From Tieghemiomyces parasiticus (Eukaryota; Kickxellomycota; Dimargaritomycetes; Dimargaritales; Dimargaritaceae), in the NCBI GenBank assembly GCA_027575765.1, contig JANBPT010000024.1, forward strand, positions 1-64,000: 64,000 nt of DNA, read 5' to 3'. The notes under the pieces were generated by a model. The model did not search any database, had not been told where the DNA came from, and saw only the letters and a program-made list of their open reading frames with translations. Each line of letters starts with the position of its first letter. Position 1 is the first letter of the stretch. Of the stretch, positions 44,235-56,259 are shown one piece after another. A program made the position numbers and the translations under genes.

Positions 44235-45205
44235 ATGACCCATCAGGACAAAAAGTGAGTGACTAGCGAGCCCCTTGACTCAGTGCGGGACATGATACCG
44301 AACAGGTCTCCCCCCTCTTCCCTTCCTATCGCCTCCCAAGCCCACAGCGCCACCCTTTCACCCTCCATCCTAGCCTTGCTAACCCTCATTGCGCTTAACC
44401 CAAACCCCTTTCTGACGCCGCCATCTTCCAGATTCGATGTGGCCGCCATAACAAAGCTTATCCAAGGCACCAGTCACCCGTATTTGAGCGGCAAAGCGTA
44501 CGATAAGGACGAGGCCGGCCGGTGGATGAACGAACTGGGCCAGAAGGTTACCCAAGCGCTGAAAGGTGGGTCTAGAATTGGCCAGCCTTATCATGTCTTC
44601 AGGAACGGAAGGGGGAGGAGGTTACTGAGCATTCGTGGTAAAACCTACATAATCTCATATCCATGACGTCTTGCTCCACTGCCACCCATCCCAAACAGAG
44701 TCAGGTCACCCCCAGTTTAAGTACATCGTCACGGTGGACCTCGGCGAGAACAAGGGCGAAGGTACTCGGTAGGTTTAGACATGGGGCTGAGGCCAGCACG
44801 CATGCTTGTTTATCTTTCTAAACTACAGGGGCGTAACTCCCAATCCGTACCCGGTACAAGCGTGGCGCCTCACCCCCCCCCCCCCCCTACTTTCCGACCT
44901 ACTCAACCACCTGCTAACTTATCCCTCACCTCACATGCTACTGACAGGGTTGCTGCCAAGTGTTCTTGGGATCCAGCCACGGATAACGTGGCCCAGGACA
45001 CCTTCACTAGTGTAAGTGTCGCTTTACTGTCATACTAGGACCGGCACTGGGGGCTTTAGATGAACGCTATGAGCCCAGCGATTACCTCCAATAGTGTACT
45101 GACCAATGCTTCGGTAATATATGATCCCTGCCGTAACGACTCCGCCCGCCTTTCCAGGACCAAGTTATTTGTGCCATCACTGTCTTCGGCGCTTGCGTGT
45201 ACTGA
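44235..45205 (+). CDS. Dynein light chain, Tctex-type (DYNLT1)
   Basis: Five exons (44235-44254, 44432-44565, 44699-44768, 44948-45011, 45158-45205) close in phase and give 111 aa, the normal family size. Landmarks are FDVAAITKLIQGT, NELGQKVTQALK, QFKYIVTVDLGENKG, VAAKCSWDPATDN and the closing DQVICAITVFGACVY. The protein is a light chain on the dynein intermediate chain and acts in cargo binding. The stop codon overlaps AATAAA (45204-45209). The third intron carries a run of about 15 C. An alternative acceptor 4 nt downstream in exon 3 would drop two residues. Confidence 0.92.
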
Positions 45206-45323
45206 ATAAAATGGAGCCAACTATTCATGTGTACTGACGCATTGAGTTTACGCAGGCCCGTTTAGCTAAGCTTGACTTGCTTTATGTGTTTGGTTTGGCT
45301 CGATGACTACGGCACCGATCCGT

Positions 45324-47660
45324 TTACGACCGATGTCGGCCACCTTTCCGCCCGCGGTGACTGCTACCCCTAATGGATGTCGAGCCCTCGGCGGCGGAAC
45401 TCCGATCGAAATCCTGAGGCGGATGGTTGGCGCGTAGTTGGCTATTAAAGTTTTGCTGGGCAGCCCGGCCTTTAAATTGATACGCCGGGGGGACACGGCG
45501 ACTCGACGGCGAAGCGGACGTTGGGTCGGTGATGGTTGTCCCATCATCATTAAACCGCTTATGACCACCACCACCGCCGCCATGGTCATTACGGCGATGC
45601 CTATGGAAATCATCGGCCGCTCTGGTAAAATTGAACTCAAACGGTGTTGATGGCTGGTCACGGTCCTGGTAGTTTCGGGACTGACGATTACGGCGACCAC
45701 CACCACCACCACCATTGTGATCAGCACCGTCCCCGGCAGCACTGTGGTCATTGCGCGCCAGGCGCCCTCTGTTTCGGCCCCGGCCCGCATTTCCATGTCG
45801 GGATGAACCTCGGGCGGCCTCGGCCTCGTAGTCGCTATTGAAGTTATCGCTGGTGTTAGTCCCGTCGTGATCGGACTGCGCGGCATCCACGAAATGAAGA
45901 TGCGTACCATTCCCACCGCCCAAGTCATTCCCACCATCGCCCTCCTTCCCGCCTCCACGTCCGAGCCGTCCCCTCGGCGCCGGCGGCTGACGGGTTCGGT
46001 ACTCCTGCCGCTTCTGTAGGCGTTGCCGTTGACCGCGTTTGGTCTGGCGGGCGGCATTCCGGAAAGATTCGAGATCGGGGGCCCGTACGGGCCGGCGGTG
46101 AGTTGCAGCGAACTTGCTGAACGATGTGGGTTCCAGGTACGCAGGCGGCTCGTATGGACCGGACATGTGTCGCATAGAGCAATCGTCACCGAAATGGCCC
46201 TCGTGGCCACAGACGCAGCAGTAGGGTCGGAGCGGGTCAGGTAGCTCGTCAGCTGCTACATCGGATGGGGTTGACTCATCATCGTTTCGCGTGTCGGAGG
46301 AAACGTAGATAAACTGGCGCCAGACTTCAGGACAGCTCTCGGTTTCGTGCGCCGTAGCTTGGCAGGTGGCACAATGTTCGGTGGCGTCCGTAGTGAAACG
46401 GTCGTCCGAACCATCGCAGTGCCGCGCCGTATGGCCCGTTTGGTGACACCGTCTGCACTTACGCAGTACCGACGTGTCGAAGCGCTTGATGCCACGCCGG
46501 TCGTAGTAGAAATCCTGAGTGGGTTGGTAGAGAAAGTGTACGGATAACGGCGAGGGGGTGCGTGTGTGGGAGGGGAGGAGGATTTGATGATGAGGCAGGG
46601 TGGAAGGGATGACGGAGCTCGGACTCGCCACCCATGGTACGGCTCTTCAAGGCTTCTACTAACGTGCGGGGTGACTTACCTCTTGGTGTGGACAGTCATG
46701 TACAAAGTGACCAAACTTTTTGCAAAACAGGCACTGGTTCTCAGACTCGTCGATAAAGTAGCGGGAATCGGGCTGGTTTCCGCGTGTAAAATAAGAAGGC
46801 GGAGTGGGAATAGGAAGGGTGACAAATGAAGCGGCTGTGATGATGAGTAAAGCGTATATGGATGGGTTATTTAGAGGCTTTTGGTTGTTATGACGGGCCG
46901 ACAGAGCGACACCGAGCCCAATCTCAATACCTACCCGCTGCTCGTCCGCGCCCAACAAATCTTGGTCGAATTGCTCAAGTCGGGGCCGTTTGGCCGGCAA
47001 GTCGTCGACCATGGTGGTCTGGGCGAGGGAAAACGAGCGCTGGATGAAATGATCCTCGGCATCAGCCACCGTCATACTCAAATGAGTGGCGGACGATCGA
47101 TCCCCTGCCGTGGCCTGTTCGTCGGCGATGAGTTCAAATGAAGTGGGCATCGCAGTTGGTTCCACATTATCGGTTACGGAGTCTGGACGAGTGGTTTGTG
47201 GATGCTGATCGTCAGAGGTAGCTGCGGGACTACTCCCGGGTCGGCTCGGGCTGGGTGATCGACACGGTGAGCTGGTTTCGGGCGGTGCGATGTGGCGGTG
47301 GTAGAGCTGGCCGACTAGGGCGTCCTCTTCCTCGCTGTCCAGTTCATCGGACCTGTCATACAAGAGATGTCATGAGGGATGCAGGAGTGGGGGGGGGCAT
47401 GAGTTAGATATCAACATCTACGCTTGGACTCAGTCGCTGTAATAATTGCATTTGGCCGCTTGATTCGCACTTTCTTTCCTTCCCTCTGCCTCTCCTGGTT
47501 CGTACAGGGCACGCATGTCACAGGCATCCTTCATGCTTCCAAAGAATTGTTTCGCCCTCGGAACTTACATATACTGCCGATTCGGATAGAGTCTACTGTC
47601 GCCATAGTCGCCGCACCGTTCGTACATCCCCTGGTTGTCGTACTCGGCCTCACTGTCCAT
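45324..47660 (-). CDS. Zinc-knuckle protein, Air1/Air2-ZCCHC7-like
   Basis: Exons 47660-47569, 47352-46680 and 46514-45324 close in phase and give about 651 aa. It has four zinc knuckles: CLFCKKFGHFVHDC at the end of exon 2, then CRRCHQTGHTARHC, CATCQATAHETESC and CCVCGHEGHFGDDC. The third is followed by PEVWRQFIYVSSD, like the CP..WR.Y segment of Air proteins. The N-terminus is acidic and the C-terminus is a long Arg/Gly/Asn/His-rich disordered tail. Air1/2 are the RNA-binding subunits of the nuclear TRAMP polyadenylation complex, so a role in RNA surveillance is likely. A further intron inside the late part of exon 2 (hydrophobic stretch near 46800-46840) cannot be excluded. Confidence 0.8.
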
Positions 47661-48720
47661 TGCAACTGCGACTGGTTCCTCAAAAATATCGGCCACGAAT
47701 GGTTTGCCGGTGCGAATGCGCAGTAACAAGGTGCAAGGTGGAAAGTCACAGATGCGTTTCGGGCTGAAGGAGCACAGAAATCGGTAACTCGTAAGGACAG
47801 ACGATACACCTAGTTGCGAAATTGAGCAGGTCAATGCCAATGGTGGCCGAGTGGCAGTGGGCTGACGCGAATCGCGAAGTGTACTTTTTTTTTGGAGGGG
47901 GGACGACGACTAGAACTAAAGCATGTAGTCAGCAGGGACTAATCTGGTTGCTGACCCAGTCAAGCTCGACGACGACTATTATCATAGTGAAGAACAGGCG
48001 GCATGGTCGTAGCACTCTTTCGTGCTAAAGTTGGAGAGCTACACAGCTCTTACTACGTCGGAGGCAGGAGCTGTGCTGTACTCTTGTCACGTGTGGCGTC
48101 CCGAGTTCAATTTAGGCTTACATTGACCATAGACCCACCCTATGTCAGGCTTTGCCACTCCAGGTTGTTCGTACTCATGGAGTATACAAAAATTGGCACA
48201 CTAGGCGCTAATTTTGGTCACGACAAACGGAAGTCTCCGCTACCTACGCATGTTTTTGAGTTTAGCCAGTATAATTAACTTTAGCACCCTAAAGCATGAC
48301 TGCCTTAACTTTTAACGGATAGGCAGATACAGGTGGGTTTATATTCTCCCTACCTTAACCTTTGGAAAGGGACTAAAGCCGAGCCTACTAACTGAACGGG
48401 TGGGGAGAGTTTTTGTGTGGCAAGCTGGCGCATACTCCCAATGTCCCCCACAACCTACTAAATCGTCTGGGCACTGAAAGCTGGGGCTAGGATCGCGTAA
48501 ATCTCCTCACGCATAGGTCTCACGTACATCATGCATGAGCAATTGTACACCCACTCCCTCTGCCCAATCTCGCCATATCCGGCCTCAACCCCATTGCTGC
48601 TTTGATTTAACCATTATATGGAATTCTAGACATCGTCGCAACGCCTGCATCCGCCCAAATTACCACACTCATCCCAGCTCCCTTACCCTTCGAAGTTTCT
48701 TGACACCTTTTTATTTCAAC
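47661..48720. other. Divergent intergenic region
   Basis: About 1 kb between the zinc-knuckle gene (-) and the small mitochondrial gene (+). The frame of the zinc-knuckle exon 1 is open further upstream, to an ATG at 47840, so some of this could be coding. Confidence 0.4.
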
Positions 48721-49333
48721 ATGGTAAGCGTTTTTACTATACTGACACCTCACGCTCTTCGCCAAGAGCGCGTTCCATCCGCTACGGGCGGCGGAGTCGC
48801 CATGGAATTACGGACACTCGGCCCACCTCTTACCTACAATCAACGTTGCTGATTTTATACTCACAATCCCGCACCAACTTGTACCATTAACCAGGGTGGT
48901 GGAAAGCGCTTCGTTTACCCCAAACACGTCTGGTAAGTGCGCCACTGAGCATTCAAATCCGGCTCCCTTCCCCCCTCTGTCATCAGCGGGGGAAGCGAAG
49001 GTGGTAGCATTCCAAGTTAACAGACCCAACGACATCGAAGCACTATTAATCCGCACACCCCATTTACATCCGCTCTTATTTTAACCCTCCCCTCCCTTTT
49101 CTTCGCGCATAAGGTCGCCCACTGGTGGCTGGTGGGTCAACCCCGTCAACTGGAAGACCAACACGGCCATTGCCTCCGCTGGGCTACTCGCCTCGATTAC
49201 TGCGCTTTGGGTCTTCTCTGCTGGTAAAGAGGAGCGCATGAACTACCCGCGGCACTGGATCCCGTCCATGATGTGGGCCCGGCAGTTTGACGACCCCAAC
49301 TTCAAAGCCCCGCCTCGGGGCGAAGAATTTTAG
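48721..49333 (+). CDS. Small mitochondrial membrane protein, probable complex I accessory subunit
   Basis: Three exons: ATG alone (48721-48723, donor GTAAGC), 48895-48932 and 49114-49333. Phases close to 86 aa. The protein begins MGGGKRFVYPKHVW, then SPTGGWWVNPVNWKTNTAIA, one membrane segment (AGLLASITALWVFSAG), then RHWIPSMMWARQFDDPNF. This layout of a short polar start, Trp-rich lead-in, single helix and RXWIPSXXW motif is that of small fungal respiratory-chain (complex I) accessory subunits. The exact subunit is not determined. The ATG-only exon is supported because the next exon begins GGTGGTGGAAAG with no other in-frame start. Confidence 0.75.
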
Positions 49334-49793
49334 GCCCAAAGAGTTTCTTGACCAGGTAAAGCTGTGTGGCATGCTTGGTCCGTCGGTTTCCCAATCCGGT
49401 TGAACCCGCCGTTGTGTCTCCCCCCCCCTTCGCTCGCCCTATCAATGAACGACCCCCTTGGGCGGTCATGCGGCACTTCCATGATTTTATGAGGGTAACA
49501 GGCAAGCAAACCGACGGCCCGAGATCGACATCCTTTACCTAGTGCTGATTAAAATAGATGGTGACAGGATGTAAACTACATTGAATGTCGAGTTGCTATG
49601 AGCCTGGTGAACTGACTTTATGACGAGCACCCTTCAGTAATCAAAGCGTTTGGGTCCTAATGGGCAGTGCCGATAAAATGAAAAGAGAAAAAGTGAGAGT
49701 GCGCCGGTGGTGGTAGAAATTACAACGGGAGGGGGGAGGTAAGGGGAAGGTGAGGTCGCTTTTTACAGCCTCAACCGGTTGGCACAGGTGTGC

Positions 49794-51417
49794 TTAACCC
49801 TCATAGAAAGCTGGTGCGTGGCGGGGTTGTAGCAGGAGTGGTGGGGTAGTGTGAGACAATTGAGTTGTGGGCCGCCACCATAGCTTATGGCAGACTGATA
49901 AGCCAATACTATTGAAAGTACTAGTCCGTAACAGTACTTACTTGGAAGCTGGTCGCCGGGGACAAAGATGCGCTCCACGCCCTGCTCGTTGATGATGGCG
50001 AGGCGGATGGTACCGCCCGACGAGCCGTCGCGAGACATGGCAAGGGACACAGCTGGGTAGAGGGAGCGGTAACAGACACAATGAAAGGTAAATTTAGTTA
50101 CAGCGTGGATGTGGTAATAGATACCATAGCATACGGTAAACACGGACAAACGAGCACCGCACATTTTCGACTTACAGTTTTTGACAAACTTGATGGCCTC
50201 ATCCTGAGTCATGTTGGGGCGGTAGTTGGCGTCACAGTAGCCGTAAATGTAGGAGGAGCCAGAGCCTGGATAATTGAAGGGCGAGGAGTCGGTAGTTTGG
50301 TTAGCAATTATAATGGAAATCGTACACTGAACCAGTAACGAAAAATACCATTCATTCGTATTGGTCAAACTAAGTCACCAGGGGAGGTTACTGGCTTACC
50401 TCCGATGGCGTAGGCCTGCTTGTGTAGACTGCCTCCCAATGGGATACTATACACGGAGGGGCCGTCCCGCTTGTCCCAGCCAGCCACAATGACACCGGCC
50501 ATCAGGTTGTCACGATTGTTGTAGCACAGTTCGCGGAAGAGGGTCGCAGCAACCTTGGTGGTAGGTGCCTCGGCATGTTGGACGCTGAGGAATATCAAGG
50601 GCGGGTGATTGGACCGTAATATGGACAACGCAAGGCGCAATTGAAGTTTTTGGTGGATTAGAGTTATCCCTCAGATTATAATCACTGCGTTTGTGTTTTT
50701 CTATCAGTGTACCAACCGATCAGTCTGCACTCGACAGTAGTAGCCTTTAAGTGTCACTCGCAGGGGTACAGAGCTAGGCCGGATGGCTACCCCATGGTCG
50801 CTGTCCAGTACAAAAGGAGAGGGGAGCTCATCTCCCTCTACCTACTCGGTCTCGCAACTCTGTTGTGCTTACCTGTACATCTGCACGTAGTAGTGGACAA
50901 TATCAGCTACCGCCTGCGTGTCGGCCGCGCTACCCGAACGACAGCAGTAGATGCGGTCGTGGATCTTGGTAAGCTTGTCGGTGACTCGGTTGGCGATATA
51001 GGACCCAGTCGTGGTGCGGGAGTCGGCGCCAATAATGACGCCCCCGTCGTACTCCACCGCCATGATGGTGGTCTACCGCGGTAAAATAATCAGGTGTTAT
51101 GGTTCAAGATTAGCGGGCGGCGGTTAAGGAGAGGAGTCGCTAGCTAGTCAATGAGGCAGATAGGTGTGGGTAGCTCCACACTGTCGGACAAATTGAACGC
51201 CCATGCCAGACTTGGAGGGCCATTGCAGCAGAGTTGCTGGGGCGGGACTGTCTACTGGATCGGGAGTAGGCTACGGACCAACCAACCCTAGAGCAGGATT
51301 ACATGCGGCAGCCTTTGGAGAGCAGCATTTCGTAGTTGGTCAGTCCAAAGCTACGCATTTCAGCCGCAGTCTACTTACACCGAGATTGACTTCGCCAGAC
51401 TTGAGAGAAGGAGCCAT
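49794..51417 (-). CDS. PRE3: 20S proteasome subunit beta1 (PSMB6/Pre3)
   Basis: Six exons (51417-51379, 51072-50873, 50584-50400, 50265-50176, 50052-49942, 49810-49794) close in phase and give 213 aa. The short propeptide [13 protein letters not shown] is cut before the catalytic [11 protein letters not shown]. Further landmarks are [58 protein letters not shown], and [15 protein letters not shown] near the end. The match is to beta1, the caspase-like active subunit. The catalytic Thr sits at the start of exon 2. The last exon encodes only five codons, so the C-terminus is the least certain part. Confidence 0.95.
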
Positions 51418-52425
51418 GTTGACGTGGGAAATTGGGCGGGGATGAAGCGAATAGGACCGGACGTAGGTTTAGAGGAAATAAAGGGGAAATGTAGATGGGC
51501 AGCAAAATGCGGTGAAAGCGAGGTTTGCAGGGTGGCCAGAATATGGAGCGGTGCATGTAAGTAGGAAAGCACCTGTCCAGGATGATGGCATGCGCGATGG
51601 ACTGCGGGGTCCGGAATCGGACAGCTCGCTCAAATGGGGTGCGGGAGTGGCACGTCAGCCCGTCGCGATGGGCCCAGGTTATGCCACGTCAAAGCACGGC
51701 ACTGTCGCCGCTCGTTTCGCTCACCCCCCGGACCATACTTATAAAAAATCCCTTACCCCCAGAGACGTCCTAGTTCTTCATTGGCATAATCAACACAGCA
51801 TGATAGCCCACAACTGGGACATTACCACAGTATAGGCCATGTCTGCCTATGGAATTTCATTTTGTATATAATTACCAATTGATCATTACTGTTTATGCGG
51901 TAGATAGGACAAACATGGCCCAAGCTAGTTGAGCGGGGATAACTCGTCCCAATTCTTGATAGCTGGATAGCCCATATTCCAAGACTATCACCACTTTTGG
52001 GAAGTCAGAGTAGGTTGATCCGACACTCTACATGGCATCGGCAAAGGCCGCGTGGATTAGATAAACGGCCAATAATACCTGGCATACACTACTTGCAACG
52101 CTCGTACGGACCCCCCATTTTCCGACCAAACCTCGGCAAGGCCTAAGGCAACGTACCTGATCAGTTGGCGCAAGAGGGAAAGACGGCCCCTGTAACCATT
52201 TCCAATCGGCTTTAAAACGGCATGGACTGGGCTGTGCCCCGGAGAGCTGGGCGGAGTGTATCGGGGGGCGTTTATTGCTTACAAGGCTATACACCCACGT
52301 GCTGCAATGGAGGTCAAAATATGTGACGAAACGTCTGAGGTGCACTGGGAAACGAACAAGAAAGGATGGAGACCGATTGCTGGCCAGTGGGCCAAGGGTA
52401 CGCCCTTGGGGTCTGGACTACCCAC
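51418..52425. other. Intergenic, no gene seen
   Basis: Upstream region of the proteasome gene, about 1 kb, without recognisable coding sequence. Confidence 0.4.
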
Positions 52426-52752
52426 CTACTTCTTGCCCTTGGTCTTCTCGCACTCGTCGAGGGCCTTGGCCACCTCCTGGCCCAGGGCCTCGGCCTCCTT
52501 CTTGTCCCACCCGAGGGCCTCACGACCCTTGGTGGTGAGGGTGTCGACAGCGGCACCCGTGGCGACTAGCTTGGCAATTTCGGCGGCGACCTTCTCGGCG
52601 TTCGCTGGAAGGCTGCGGCGGACCAGGGTTGGGTTCTGGTTGCCGGTCACAATGACAGAAGCGCCGGCGGAGAAGGTGGCCTAAACACCGGTGGTTAGGG
52701 TGCAGGCAGTGACGGCAAGGGCGAGGAGGGAGGCGGTACGGATAAGATGCAT
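52426..52752 (-). pseudogene. Small secreted protein, copy 1, with premature TAG
   Basis: From the ATG at 52752 the frame gives a good signal peptide (MHLIRTASLLALAVTACTLT). It meets TAG at 52681-52683 (codon 24), then stays open through PTLVRRSLPANAEKVAAEIAKL to the stop at 52426: about 108 codons in all. The mature part is short, Lys/Ala/Glu-rich and helical. I know no family for it. A homologous broken copy lies at 54139-54430. Either the gene is dead or an unrecognised splice removes the stop. Confidence 0.6.
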
Positions 52753-54138
52753 CGTTGGTGGCTAAGGGGGGGGTGAGAGTGCAGATGGTGGGTGGGTGTA
52801 CGAAGGGACAGTGGGTACGTGTAAATAGTAGTGTGTATCAGAGGAATGGCCTGATGAGGTGGTCGACAGTGGAGTCTCCCTGAACCTTTTATAGCCGCCG
52901 TCTCCGGTAGAGTCTGGACAATAAGGAGCTGCTAGCAAGGCCGTATTCTATGGCATGACCCGCAATAGCTCAAGGCAAGCGAGGAACAGAGAACAGATCC
53001 GAATTCCTGGCTTTTCAGAGCTTTGTTAACAGTTCGAACCCGACACAGGTTGGCACGAATTCCCAGCTCTATTTAGAAGGGATACCTTGCTCTGCTGCGC
53101 AACCGCACGGCTACTAGTAGGTCAATATTGAAGGGGTCGGGAGGGCATAGCGAATCCAGCATCAAAGGGTGTGCCTCCTAATTGAGTGAATGGCTGTCTA
53201 AATGGCCGCCCCGAGTAGGGTTATGAACTCTAAATCTTTACCGCAGAGACCAGGTCTTGCTGAAGTGAGGTAAAGCGAACTACCGAGTGTCCGCCTGGGG
53301 TATATAGAAACCAGCGATTTGCTTTCTTTAGAAGCCCAAAGTGGATACAACATTGGCGTACCGTGTAATGAAGCACTGCACGTCGCGTCAGCGGAAAGTA
53401 GATGCAAGCATACACATATGTTAAGTTATCGTGTCGAAATCGCCGACTGAAGTGGAGTTCAAGGACCGCCTGCAAGTCCGGGGCTTGATTCGGTACGAGA
53501 ACTGGGCTTTACGAGCGGAGATGGAAGGCGGTCACCCTGACCATGTAAGCTCTCCACTCGACCGTACCGTGAGAGACGAATACACGGTTAAGGCGGCAGG
53601 CCGGAAGCACCAATCGCCGCGGCTCTCCATAACGGGCTTGCTGTGGAGGCCCGCTTTACCACTCACAATGTCAAGGACATGCCGCTCCCGTTTGCATCGT
53701 TTAGCGATTCCAGCTATTCATACCAATCTAGCTGGGACACCCGCACCACCACCTCCCGCCTACCATAGGTTCTCCCAAATTGCCTCTATCCTAATAAGAT
53801 GTGCACTGTTCCAATCTATTCCGGGTTCGTCCTGATTTGAGCACCCGAGCCTTCGTCTTATGGACGCTCGACAGTTTGACTGAATTTTCAGCCACCCTCG
53901 CACCTGTCCTACCCTTTTTTTCGCATGGTGTGCTTTCGGGCAACCTCCAGGATTGGGGGGGGGCCAGCGGTGTCTAATGGAATATGCTGGTGGTAACTAG
54001 CTTTATTGTGCGGATTATTAAGTGTTGCAAGGCAAAAGTTCTAGGTCTTAGGTTAACCGTAGCGGCCAACCGGGGTGGTGGACCAGCCGCATGGCGTGGT
54101 ATACAATACATCGATCGCCGAGGCGGCCCCCCCTCCAC
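52753..54138. other. Intergenic, no gene seen
   Basis: Between the two broken small-secreted-protein copies. No open frame has family resemblance. Possibly part of the duplicated unit, but I see no clear repeat of it elsewhere. Confidence 0.35.
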
Positions 54139-54430
54139 TTATTTTCTACTGTCCTCACAGGCCTGGATGGCTTTGACTAACTCCTGGGCCTTTTCCTCGA
54201 TGGCCTGGTCCTTGTAGCCCATAACTACCTTACACTTCTCAATGGAAAGGTTAAGGACTGTACCGCTTACCACCACGGTGCCGATTTCGGGGGCGATCTT
54301 GACGACCTTCTAGGGAAGGCTACGGCGAACCAGGGCGGGGCGATGAATTTGCTCGGTCAAGCCTGCTGTAGTAAATTCGGTGGTGGCAAGGACGACCAGC
54401 GCGAAGAGCGGGACGGCACGAGTCAGGTAT
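54139..54430 (-). pseudogene. Small secreted protein, copy 2, start lost and premature TAG
   Basis: Aligned with the copy at 52426-52752: IYLTRAVPLFALVVLATTEF replaces the signal peptide, but its first codon is ATA, not ATG. PALVRRSLP is followed by TAG at 54310-54312, and the frame continues KVVKIAPEIGTVV...KAQELVKAIQACEDSRK to TAA. The shared ALVRRSLP and TLVRRSLP block and the similar ending (ALDECEKTKG versus AIQACEDSRK) show common origin. The family has no name that I recognise. Confidence 0.6.
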
Positions 54431-56259
54431 ATTGTGTTGGAAAGGAGGTGGGTGGTGTAAGACTGGGGTGGTTTTAAGGGAAAGGGAGGTGGGAAACACT
54501 GCAGTGGAGGATAGGGTTGGTGGTGACTAGGCCATACACGGTGCGCCTGACCCTTCTTACACCCCCAGTACGGGCGTAGCAGCCTCCATAGTGGGGCAGC
54601 AAGGGCGTTTCGAGCCCAGGCCCCGATATGCCACTTCCTGTCACTAAGGCCTTGATGAATCGGTGACTTCTGGGTCAGGGTTGGCTTGCTCCGGATAAGA
54701 GATATCCGCTGCATCACCCTGCGTACACACCAGTCCACCTTGACCTGAAAAGTATAACTGCCGACGGAGTAGAATTTCAAAAATACAAACAGACTAAGGA
54801 CAGTGTAATTCGGCCATACGCGGTGTAGGAGAGCGCAAGGAGTAAGGAAAACCAGCAAGCAACTAAGATGCGCCATGTAGTGAACAAAGAAGCCTCGACG
54901 CTGGGAACTCCCAGCCGTCTATGGTGGCCCAGCACTTGTATTGGAACATATAGGCACGACTTCCGCTCCATCTAGCCATACCCTAATGACCTTGGTCAAC
55001 AAAGCCGGTTTCCACTCTGTACCATTGGCGTATGTGGGTATAAGAGTTAGGGCTAGATGGTAGAGAAGGGAGGTAATGGTGGAATATTATACGTCAACCC
55101 CGACCATCGTGGCATCCCATTTACTTGCGGACAACCACCCATGTATAGGCTGACCGCGTTTGCATGGGCCATGCTCTCCTTGAAGAGGACTGCTACCGGC
55201 GTGGTCACGCATCAGGCGCCACTGATAAAGTTTGCGGAGGTGTACGCTGGGCCCTGCTCAAGGAAGCATCCGGACTAGCCAATAGGTGGCTGACCGGGGA
55301 CTGGTACGCCCCCCCCTTCTATTACGACGCGCGCCGTGTAGTGGGGCCCTGTAGGTGGGTAGATTCGTCGGCGGCCGGGTTCCCTGTAGCCTTACCGACG
55401 GCCACCGTCACCGCCAGGTACGCATTGAAGAAATCACCCGAAGAACATTACCGAGGGTCGCGTGATGGCAGGCGGGACACTATCGCTACTGGTGACCTGA
55501 TTTCGCGGGCCTGGATTTTCCAATCCACCTGTGGGACTAGGTTGCCAGCCATGGGGGTTGGTAGATGAAAATATCCTTTTCGGACCCGATGCTTCATATT
55601 GGCAAGCTGGGCCACCCATGCCCCCGTAGAATGGCACGGAGCCCTTCTTATGGCATAAGCCTAGACAACAGCTCGCACCGGCGTGCAAGGGGATGGCCAC
55701 TGCTTTGGATACACAGCCACTAGAGTATGGCTAAGCGACGTAGTGCCCATAGATTGGCACCGTTAGTCTCCCGTCAGATACCCTCCTTCCTTGCCATCTC
55801 TGGCTGTGGCACAGCAGCGGTCGGCAAGACCAGGGGCAATCGAAAATGGCCACACCATCACAACCAGTCGGTTAACCTTGCTTCATCTGTATTGCTTTGT
55901 TGGACTACCTTCAGTGGTTTAATGGTCCGGTCGACAAGCAGTGGTCAATTCCACCCCTCATATATTTGACCCTTCCTTCTACGTCTCCTTTTTCTCGTCC
56001 ATATCATACCACTAGTCCTGCCCTGCGGACAGCCACGCTTCACACCCAATGTAAAATCGCCTAGCTAGGACCACATGATTGCCTGGAGGTCGTCAGTCTC
56101 TTTGAAAATCCACTCTGCTGTAGCCCCTACTTTCTGGTATTGCTCGACAGTCCATGGCACTCGTTACATTATGTGATACCTATAAACGGTTAGATATCAG
56201 CTGGGCGAGTGGATGCCTTGGAAGAGGTTTACTGAGCCAGGTAGAAAGGTCACCACATG
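54431..56259. other. Gene-poor stretch
   Basis: Several open frames of 75-190 codons on both strands, none with recognisable domains. The plus-strand frame at 55164-55568 (ANRWLTGDWYAPPFYYDARR...) looks protein-like but I cannot place it. The region may contain further repeat or pseudogene remains next to the mariner relic. Confidence 0.35.

Noticed and set aside
45266..46210. Long minus-strand frame of 314 codons rich in Thr, Val and Pro
   Set aside because: It is a shadow frame of the zinc-knuckle gene's third exon, which has the conserved CCHC motifs.
52970..53060. GTTCGAACC box resembling a tRNA B box
   Set aside because: The flanking bases do not form a T stem, and no acceptor or anticodon stem can be drawn on either strand.
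52426..54430. TAG recoding suggested by two small frames interrupted by TAG
   Set aside because: TAG is the genuine stop of COA8, the Lst2-like gene and others. Pseudogenisation is simpler.
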